From: Phycisphaerae bacterium
Lineage (GTDB): Bacteria > Chloroflexota > Anaerolineae > 4572-78 > J111
Length of the DNA stretch: 34,691 nucleotides
Assembly (NCBI GenBank): GCA_028285035.1
Contig: JANQQF010000177.1
Span: 1-34,691 of the forward strand
Direction of reading: 5' to 3'
Positions 9,675 through 15,973 of this stretch are shown piece after piece. The position numbers and the translations under genes were made by a program. The notes below the pieces were generated by a model. It worked only from the letters and a program-made list of their open reading frames with translations. It did no database searches and was not told where the DNA came from. Every line of letters begins with the position of its first letter. Within the stretch, counting starts at the first letter, position 1.

Positions 9675-9708
9675 TGAAACACACCCTCTAGAAAATAGAC
9701 CCTAAACT

Positions 9709-10503
9709 CTATTTCAAAACCTCAACCGAGTCACCAACTTTAATCATCCCATTATGATCGTGCAACAAATTTTGCCCAAACATCACCGCGCCATCAATAT
9801 TGCGGAATGTCGCCAGGGTCTTGAGTGGTTCTTTACTGGTCTCAGCGGTTTCTTGATTAACAGTGGTGATTATACAGCGGGCGCAGGGTTTGACCACATC
9901 AAATTTGACATCGCCAATACTGATCTTCTCCCAATAATCCTCGGCAAAGGCACGGCAATCACTAACCACGATGTTGGGCCGAAAACGGTTCATGGGCAGG
10001 GGTTCGGCCAACCGTTGATTGAGATCGGTCAGTGACGCTTCAGCGATTAAGAGAAAGGGGTAGCCATCGGCAAAGCTGACTTGGTCATTCTCACGTTTCG
10101 CGAAGTCAGGATTGACTTTGCGGACAAAATCATTTTGCATCCGATGTAAGCGGCAATCAATACCAAGGTATTGTCCAAACCAAGCGGCTACCTCATCCCC
10201 CTGATCAACAGTGTCACAAACACTTCGCCAAACAACCGTTTCTTTCGTCGGGCCATCTTGCCGAATGTCAATCTGCAGGGTCGGCATATCCGGGGCATTC
10301 ACGGTCAAGGTTGCATCAGTCACCTGCGGCTCAATCAAGGCCATGCGGGGGTGCTCACGTTGGGTCAAAAACATCCCGTCTGGCTCGGTCAAGACAAACT
10401 CACGATCGTGCTTTATCCCCCGTGAGGTCAACTCAGCTTCGGTGATTGAGTGTCCAGCACAGGATTTGATCGGGTAGTAATGCAGCGCTGAAATGATAGG
10501 CAT
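9709..10503 (-). CDS. YcbX/mARC-like MOSC domain protein
   Basis: This 264-residue protein has the MOSC N-terminal beta-barrel (I-S-A-L-H-Y-Y-P-I-K-S-C at residues 4-15, with G-I-K-H-D-R-E-F at 29-36) followed by a MOSC domain. The conserved cysteine for molybdenum cofactor is most likely C210 in K-P-C-A-R-C-I-I-T-T-V. E. coli YcbX and mitochondrial mARC of this architecture reduce N-hydroxylated compounds. No C-terminal [2Fe-2S] domain is present, unlike full-length YcbX, so electrons would come from a partner. The open frame runs to 10677, overlapping the upstream gene, but the ATG at 10503 has a strong AGGAGAAC and gives a normal N-terminus. Confidence 0.85.
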   Translation of the reverse strand: MPIISALHYYPIKSCAGHSITEAELTSRGIKHDREFVLTEPDGMFLTQREHPRMALIEPQVTDATLTVNAPDMPTLQIDIRQDGPTKETVVWRSVCDTVDQGDEVAAWFGQYLGIDCRLHRMQNDFVRKVNPDFAKRENDQVSFADGYPFLLIAEASLTDLNQRLAEPLPMNRFRPNIVVSDCRAFAEDYWEKISIGDVKFDVVKPCARCIITTVNQETAETSKEPLKTLATFRNIDGAVMFGQNLLHDHNGMIKVGDSVEVLK

Positions 10504-10621
10504 CAATTGTTCTCCTATAAAATTAATGGTTAGCGTGTTAGTGATTAGTAAAATGTTTTGACCAAAATCAATGTACAGGGGATCATAAATTTTGGCAATA
10601 TTAATCGATTCTCCAGTGAGT

Positions 10622-11785
10622 CTACCTTGACAGGCCCCGTTCAAGCCCTTTGATCTCCTCAATCGTCGTAATCCCAAGCTGCATCATATTGTTCTTCAAA
10701 TCATCCAACAGGATTTCAACGACGTGATCCCCACCGGCCTGGCCTAAGGCAGCCACCCCAAACATAAACGCTCGACCAAGCAGCACGAAATCAGCCCCAA
10801 GATGTAAAGCGCGAATGATGTCCAGACCGGAACGAATGCCGCTATCGAATAAAATGGGGACGCGGCCACTAACCTGATCAACGATGGCGGGGAGGGCGTC
10901 GATGGTCGCCGGGGCACCATTAAATTGACGCGCCCCGTGGTTGGAAACCATCACCGCGTCCACTCCGATCTTCAGCGATTCTTCAGCATCGGCGGGGTGC
11001 AGTATTCCCTTTACCGCCATTGGTCCTTGCCATTGATCTCGCACCGCTTGCAGATAGTCCCAAGTGAGGTGCCCACCCAATTTTTGGTTGGCAAATTCGA
11101 CGCTACTGATAATATCGTTTTTCATAGTATATTTGTCCATCAAGCGCAGCCGGGGCAGACCAGCCCGCAGGGTAGCCATACTCCAACTTGGTCGGGCCAC
11201 ACCTTGTAAAATAAAGCGCGGGGACAGTTTAGGGGGCATCTGCAATCCAGCTCGCTTCATCCGTTCCCGCCGACTGTGGGCGGGCAAGTCAACGGTAACC
11301 AGCAGGGTTTTGAAGCCGCTCTGCCAAGCCCGTTGCAAAATATCGTCACGCAGGGCAGCATCTTGGGGTGAGTACAGTTGAAACCAGCCCATCTCACCGA
11401 CCAGCGGGCCGATAGTTTCAGGGGCTTGGGCGGCGGGAGTGCTCAAGGTGTAGGGGATGTTATATTTAGAGGCGGTCTGGGCCAAGATATTCTCGGCCTG
11501 TGGCCAAATTAATCCACCCATCCCAACTGGCGCAACGCCAAACGGGGCCTGATAGGTTTGACCAAATAAGGTCGTGGTCACATCAGGCTTGAGATTCCCT
11601 TTCATAAATCGTGGCAAAAAAGTAATTTGGGCCAGCCGTTCCAGATTTCTAATCCGCCCCTGATCGTCGCCTGTCCCGCAATCGAGGTATTCCCAAGCGA
11701 TGTGGGGAATGCGGCTTTTTGCCTTTTTCGCCAAATCATCGATGGTGGGATAACGCTGCATCAGAGATTGTGAGTAGTTGGTCAT
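10622..11785 (-). CDS. FMN-dependent alpha-hydroxyacid oxidase/dehydrogenase
   Basis: This 387-residue TIM-barrel flavoprotein belongs to the lactate/glycolate oxidase family. Family residues visible are Y33 (W-E-Y-L-D), the T-V-D-L-P strand near 164-168, K259 (A-V-K-G), H283 and R286 in S-N-H-G-A-R-Q-F-N, and D-S-G-I-R-S-G near 314-320 with L-L-G-R at 335-338 for FMN phosphate. Most relatives read S-N-H-G-G-R-Q-L-D, so the A, F and N here are departures next to the catalytic histidine. The reaction would be oxidation of an L-2-hydroxyacid to the 2-oxoacid. Start choice: the frame opens with TTG at 11824, but the ATG at 11785 gives the usual family N-terminus, although its ribosome site is weak. 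It heads the oxidoreductase run and is divergent from the P450. Confidence 0.85.
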   Translation of the reverse strand: MTNYSQSLMQRYPTIDDLAKKAKSRIPHIAWEYLDCGTGDDQGRIRNLERLAQITFLPRFMKGNLKPDVTTTLFGQTYQAPFGVAPVGMGGLIWPQAENILAQTASKYNIPYTLSTPAAQAPETIGPLVGEMGWFQLYSPQDAALRDDILQRAWQSGFKTLLVTVDLPAHSRRERMKRAGLQMPPKLSPRFILQGVARPSWSMATLRAGLPRLRLMDKYTMKNDIISSVEFANQKLGGHLTWDYLQAVRDQWQGPMAVKGILHPADAEESLKIGVDAVMVSNHGARQFNGAPATIDALPAIVDQVSGRVPILFDSGIRSGLDIIRALHLGADFVLLGRAFMFGVAALGQAGGDHVVEILLDDLKNNMMQLGITTIEEIKGLERGLSR

Positions 11786-11876
11786 TTTTTCGTCTTCGAG
11801 AATAACTTTCAGTAAGGAACCCAAACGTGCACTTTCGGATTTCTTACTTGCACCAAACTTGTCTTTGTCTAGTGTC

Positions 11877-11905
11877 TTGAAATTTTACTGGTACCAGAAT
11901 ATACA
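11877..11905 (+). promoter_or_regulatory. Promoter of the cytochrome P450 gene
   Basis: A -35 TTGAAA (11877-11882) and a -10 TATACA (11900-11905) are separated by exactly 17 bases. This is a near-ideal housekeeping sigma promoter placed 64 bases before the P450 start codon. Confidence 0.65.
11888..11897. promoter_or_regulatory. Palindromic operator candidate CTGGTACCAG
   Basis: A perfect 10-bp palindrome lies within the -35/-10 spacer of the P450 promoter, the classic place for a repressor site. It is also within the 184-bp divergent region shared with the oxidoreductase run, so one regulator might control both. No regulator gene is adjacent. The half-site TGGT/ACCA resembles those of FadR/GntR-type sites, but the spacing between halves is shorter than usual for them. 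Confidence 0.45.
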
Positions 11906-11969
11906 TATTATAAGAACGTATGTTAAATCACCAATCTGGTCACACTAAGCAGTTCAAAAGGAAACAGCT

Positions 11970-13154
11970 ATGATAGCACAACCAAACAGCCTCGGCAGCC
12001 AAATTACCCTAGATCAACTCAATGATAATCCCTACCCGATTTTTCAGGCGTTGTTAGTCCATGAGCCTGTGGCGTGGGTGCCCTCGTTGGAGATGTGGCT
12101 GGTCACTCGGCGAGCGGATGTGATTGATATTGTCAAAAACCCGGCGACTTACTCCAATGTGTCTCACCACAACTTGATGGAGGATACGCTGGGGCCGATG
12201 ATGCTCAGCGCGGATGGTGAGAATCATCGCCGCCTGCGAGAGCCATTCGCCCTTCCCTTTCGGCCTCGGCCGCTTCGGGAACATTATACTGAGATTATCG
12301 CCAAGTTAACGAATCGCATCATCGATGAATTTATCGATGAGGGTGAGATTGATCTTGATAAAGCCTTTTCGGATAAATTAGCCCTCTACACCGTCACCGA
12401 GGTGCTGGGGTTGCCTATTGAGGATGAGGCTGAATTTCGGGCGTGGTTTGACGCCTTCTCCGAAGCCATCGCCAATTTTAATAGCGATGCCGTTGTTCGT
12501 GAGGCTGGGCGAACAGCGTTTCAAGCCTATCGCGCCTACGTGCTGGACCGAATCAATTATCTGACCAAACACCCAGATCACTCGGTGTTGAGCCAGCTAA
12601 TCCACTCAACCAAGCAAGATTTAACCCCGGATGAAATCGTTTCTGGCACGGCAATCACTATTTTTGGCGGGCTAGAAACCACGGCGGCGTTGCTCTCAAA
12701 CACTGTTTGGGCGTTGCTCAACCATCCAGAGCAGATGGCTATTGTACGACAAGAGCCGGGCTTGATTGCAGGTGCCATTGAGGAAACGTTACGCTGGGAG
12801 TCGCCAGTGCAGACCTTGACCCGACACGTAACCGAAGACATCACATTGCACGGGGTCACCTTTCGGGTCAATGACACAATCTCCTGTATGATTGGGGCAG
12901 CCAATCGTGATCCAGCTTTTTTCAAAAACCCTGATGTGTTTGATATACAACGGGAAAACGCCAGCAAAAATCTGGCATTTGGCATTGGCGTGCATTTTTG
13001 CATTGGTGCACCACTGGCTCGGATGGAAGGCGTGATTGGCTTACCCATTCTATTTGAGCGGCTGCCAAATCTCCGGCTCCATCCTGACCACCCCACCAAG
13101 CCTGTTGGCCACGAATTTCGCTCAACGCCGACTTTGGTTGTTAAACGGTCGTAA
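11970..13154 (+). CDS. Cytochrome P450
   Basis: This 394-residue soluble class I bacterial P450 has every expected landmark. The I-helix oxygen-activation motif G-G-L-E-T-T is at 233-238, with E-x-x-R as E272-R275. A-N-R-D-P follows at 311-315, and the heme loop F337-G-I-G-V-H-F-C344-I-G carries the thiolate ligand C344. Length is normal for a free-standing bacterial CYP with no fused reductase. No ferredoxin or ferredoxin reductase gene lies nearby, so redox partners must be encoded elsewhere. The substrate cannot be told from sequence. AAAAGGA precedes the ATG. It is divergent from the alpha-hydroxyacid enzyme and has a clear promoter with an internal palindrome, suggesting regulated expression. 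Confidence 0.93.
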   Translation: MIAQPNSLGSQITLDQLNDNPYPIFQALLVHEPVAWVPSLEMWLVTRRADVIDIVKNPATYSNVSHHNLMEDTLGPMMLSADGENHRRLREPFALPFRPRPLREHYTEIIAKLTNRIIDEFIDEGEIDLDKAFSDKLALYTVTEVLGLPIEDEAEFRAWFDAFSEAIANFNSDAVVREAGRTAFQAYRAYVLDRINYLTKHPDHSVLSQLIHSTKQDLTPDEIVSGTAITIFGGLETTAALLSNTVWALLNHPEQMAIVRQEPGLIAGAIEETLRWESPVQTLTRHVTEDITLHGVTFRVNDTISCMIGAANRDPAFFKNPDVFDIQRENASKNLAFGIGVHFCIGAPLARMEGVIGLPILFERLPNLRLHPDHPTKPVGHEFRSTPTLVVKRS

Positions 13155-13227
13155 ACTCAAAATTCAAACGCCTTTTTTGCACGTAAACTGCTATGCACTC
13201 AGGAAAAACTACCCACCCCCTTACAGC

Positions 13228-13255
13228 TTGTGTTAATTATCAGGGCAAGTATAAT
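13228..13255 (+). promoter_or_regulatory. Promoter candidate for pckA
   Basis: TTGTGT (13228-13233) and a perfect TATAAT (13250-13255) are separated by 16 bases, in the 220-base gap before pckA. The leader would be about 110 bases and ends with a strong ribosome site (CCAGGAGGT) 6 bases before the ATG. Confidence 0.5.
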
Positions 13256-13374
13256 TCGGCTAGACTAAGGGCTCACACTCAACTTATCAAAAATCTATAT
13301 TGCATTCAACGATGTGTGCAGGTTGTTAAATGCGGAGCAAATAAATTACCACTACTAATAGCCAGGAGGTATTC

Positions 13375-14961
13375 ATGTCTGAAACATTCACGCTTGAGCA
13401 GTATGGTATTGAGGTTACAAACATCCTTCGCAATGGTAAGCCGCCAGTCCTCTATCAAGAGGCACTGATGTATGAAGACGAAGCCGCAATTGCTGACTCT
13501 GGAGCAATTATGGTTCGTTCTGGAGAAAAAACCGGCCGCAGTCCCACTGATAAACGGATTGTCAAGCTTCCCGAATCTGAAAATGATATTTGGTGGGGCA
13601 AGGTCAACATCGAGTTGGATGAAAACACATTCTTAATTAATCGAGAGCGTGGTATCGATTATATGAATACCCGCGACCGCCTCTATGTTATTGATGGTTT
13701 TGCGGGCTGGGATCCAGAGCAGCAGACCAAAATTCGAATTATCTGCTCGCGGCCTTATCACGCTCTCTTTATGTGGAATATGCTTATCCGTCCCACAGAT
13801 GAACAACTCGCTGAGTTTGGTAATCCGGACTACGTTATCTTCAACGCAGGTCAATTCCCCGCCAACCGCCTCACCAGTGGTATGACCTCAAAAACCAGTG
13901 TCGATCTCTGTTTTGAACGACGAGAATTTGTAATCTTGGGCACTGAATACGCTGGGGAAATGAAAAAAGGTGTGTTTACGGTTATGAATTACATCATGCC
14001 CAAGAAAGACATCCTCTCCATGCACTGTTCGGCCAACGAAGGTGAGGGTGGTGATGTCTCTATCTTCTTTGGGTTGTCAGGGACAGGGAAAACAACACTC
14101 TCAGCTGACCCCGGTCGCAACTTAATCGGGGATGATGAGCATTGCTGGTCAGACAACGGGGTATTCAATATCGAAGGTGGTTGTTACGCCAAGGCTATCG
14201 ATCTTTCAGAAGAAAGCGAACCTGAAATTTACAACGCAATCCGCTTTGGTACGGTATTGGAAAATGTGGTTTATGATGAGGAGTCGCACGCCGTTGATTA
14301 CAGTGACGTCTCCATTACCCAAAATACCCGCGCCTCCTATCCCATCGAGTTTATTCCCAATGCAAAAATCCCTTGTGTGGGCGGACATCCAAACAACATC
14401 ATTCTCTTGACTTGTGACGCCTTTGGTGTATTACCACCTGTCAGCAAACTCACCCCTGAGCAAACGATGTACCACTTCATTAGTGGTTACACCGCTAAGG
14501 TGGCCGGAACAGAGATGGGTGTTACCGAGCCCCAAGCGACGTTTTCGGCCTGTTTTGGCGACGTCTTTATGGTATGGCACCCCAGCAAATACGCCGAGCT
14601 TCTTGCTGAAAAAATGCAGCAACACGGCTCAAACGCTTGGCTGGTAAGCACCGGCTGGACGGGTGGGCCAACGGGTGTTGGTTCACGCATCAAGCTCAAA
14701 TACACCCGCGCCATTATTGATGCTATTCACGATGGCTCGCTCAATGATGTTGAGTATGTGACCGATCCGTTGTTTGGGTTAGCTGTCCCCACCACCTGCC
14801 CTAATGTTCCAGATGAATTGCTTAATCCAAAGGACACTTGGGCAGATAAGGACGCCTACGATGCGCAGGCCCTCAAATTGGCCCGCTTGTTTGAGCAAAA
14901 TTTTGAGAAGTACAAAGCCGGGAGCAGTCAGGCGATTATCGACGCCGGCCCAAATCTGTAG
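13375..14961 (+). CDS. pckA: ATP-dependent phosphoenolpyruvate carboxykinase
   Basis: This 528-residue enzyme converts oxaloacetate and ATP to phosphoenolpyruvate, CO2 and ADP, the first committed step of gluconeogenesis. It contains [10 protein letters not shown] near 48-57, the substrate-site segment [11 protein letters not shown] at 191-201, the P-loop [10 protein letters not shown] at 233-242, and the metal-binding G-D-D-E-H-C-W at 252-258. Length and motifs match full-length ATP-type enzymes (about 525-540 residues). AGGAGG lies just before the ATG. It is monocistronic by appearance, with a promoter upstream and a terminator 46 bases downstream. The enzyme would draw on oxoacids such as those produced by the hydroxyacid oxidases to the left, though that link is only metabolic inference. 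Confidence 0.97.
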   Translation: MSETFTLEQYGIEVTNILRNGKPPVLYQEALMYEDEAAIADSGAIMVRSGEKTGRSPTDKRIVKLPESENDIWWGKVNIELDENTFLINRERGIDYMNTRDRLYVIDGFAGWDPEQQTKIRIICSRPYHALFMWNMLIRPTDEQLAEFGNPDYVIFNAGQFPANRLTSGMTSKTSVDLCFERREFVILGTEYAGEMKKGVFTVMNYIMPKKDILSMHCSANEGEGGDVSIFFGLSGTGKTTLSADPGRNLIGDDEHCWSDNGVFNIEGGCYAKAIDLSEESEPEIYNAIRFGTVLENVVYDEESHAVDYSDVSITQNTRASYPIEFIPNAKIPCVGGHPNNIILLTCDAFGVLPPVSKLTPEQTMYHFISGYTAKVAGTEMGVTEPQATFSACFGDVFMVWHPSKYAELLAEKMQQHGSNAWLVSTGWTGGPTGVGSRIKLKYTRAIIDAIHDGSLNDVEYVTDPLFGLAVPTTCPNVPDELLNPKDTWADKDAYDAQALKLARLFEQNFEKYKAGSSQAIIDAGPNL

Positions 14962-15006
14962 TGCTTTACAATTTTTGATTTAGATTTACGATTTTTTACA
15001 AACGAG

Positions 15007-15053
15007 AAATCCACCCGAACATTCACTTACATGTGGATACGGGTGGATTTTTT
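15007..15053 (+). terminator. Rho-independent terminator after pckA
   Basis: An 11-bp stem AAATCCACCCG / CGGGTGGATTT (15007-15017 and 15040-15050) encloses a 22-base loop and runs into TTTTTT. It ends 17 bases before the next start codon, so it separates pckA from the MOSC gene unless read through. Confidence 0.8.
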
Positions 15054-15070
15054 AGCAGGAGCACATTCTT

Positions 15071-15613
15071 ATGTCTGGTACGGTTACCGCAGTTAACATC
15101 AGTAGCACCCACACCTTTAGCAAGCCAACTCAAGCCAAAATTCATCTACTCAAAGGATTGGGGGTAGAGGGCGATGCCCACGCAGGGGAAACGGTGAAAC
15201 ATCGCTCACGGGTAGCTAAGGACCCTACCCAGCCCAATTTACGACAGGTGCATTTGATCCATGCTGAACTCCACGATGAACTCCAACAGGCTGGGTTCAC
15301 GGTCATCGCGGGGGATATGGGCGAAAACATCACCACGCGAGGGGTTGATCTCCTCGGCCTACCTAAAGGCGCACATCTTCACATTGGCTCCTCGGCCATT
15401 ATCGAGGTCACAGGTCTGCGCAACCCCTGTTACCAGCTCGATGATTTCCAACCAGGCCTGATGCAGGCTGTCCTTGATAAAGATGAGCAGGGCAATCTCA
15501 TTCGCAAAGCGGGCATTATGGGCATCATTCTCGAAGGTGGCGAGGTGCAACCGGGAGACTCGATTCGGGTTGAGTTGCCTGATGAGCCACATCAGTTGCT
15601 TGAGTGGGTTTAG
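15071..15613 (+). CDS. MOSC domain protein (molybdenum-cofactor sulfurase C-terminal type)
   Basis: This 180-residue protein is a single MOSC domain. It shows the early G-V-E-G-D-A-H-A-G-E motif at 31-40 and R-Q-V-H-L-I near 58-63. G-D-M-G-E-N-I at 81-87 comes next, and the conserved cysteine is C120 in G-L-R-N-P-C-Y-Q-L-D, the expected site for molybdenum cofactor or sulfur. Small MOSC proteins such as YiiM relatives bind or transfer the cofactor, or act on N-hydroxylated compounds. Its molybdenum target is unknown. AGGAG lies about 10 bases before the ATG. It heads a tight three-gene unit, 13 bases before a small unknown gene, and sits just behind the pckA terminator. Confidence 0.85.
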   Translation: MSGTVTAVNISSTHTFSKPTQAKIHLLKGLGVEGDAHAGETVKHRSRVAKDPTQPNLRQVHLIHAELHDELQQAGFTVIAGDMGENITTRGVDLLGLPKGAHLHIGSSAIIEVTGLRNPCYQLDDFQPGLMQAVLDKDEQGNLIRKAGIMGIILEGGEVQPGDSIRVELPDEPHQLLEWV

Positions 15614-15626
15614 AGGATTACCCAAA

Positions 15627-15968
15627 ATGGATATAGAAGTGCTCAAAAATAAGATAAAGGAAAAGGTAGAGGAGATAGGTGGCACTTATCGAGACAGTTA
15701 CGGTATGGTTAGAATCTCGAAGGGTTACAGAAATACAGGTGTTTATCTTGAAGAAGGTGGTCCTGAAATGAAATTTCCCATTAGGGGTATGGGAATTATG
15801 TTTTCAGAAGGTGATTATTATTTTATTTGGGGAAGTATCGTTGCAGAATTTCGTACAGATTATGAAATCATTATTGATATGTTAATTGAGAACTTAACGT
15901 TACCAGATGACGAGTATCACGAAAAACATAGGCTTCACCTAATAAAGTTAGGCGTCATCAAAGGATAA
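15627..15968 (+). CDS. Small hypothetical protein, 113 aa
   Basis: I do not recognise this protein. It starts with a charged helix (residues 1-18), followed by what look like several beta strands rich in Gly, Tyr and Phe, then an acidic helical tail with H-R-L-H-L near the end. It is soluble, with no signal peptide. The open frame begins earlier, inside the MOSC gene, but the ATG at 15627 has GAGGAT upstream and avoids a long overlap. It is wedged between the MOSC gene (13-base gap) and the kinase-aminotransferase fusion (5-base gap), so it is probably co-translated with both. Confidence 0.6.
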   Translation: MDIEVLKNKIKEKVEEIGGTYRDSYGMVRISKGYRNTGVYLEEGGPEMKFPIRGMGIMFSEGDYYFIWGSIVAEFRTDYEIIIDMLIENLTLPDDEYHEKHRLHLIKLGVIKG

Positions 15969-15973
15969 ATCAA

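Noticed and set aside
10504..10677. Extended YcbX-like reading frame
   Set aside because: It would overlap the upstream hydroxyacid gene and adds non-homologous residues, while ATG 10503 has AGGAGAAC.
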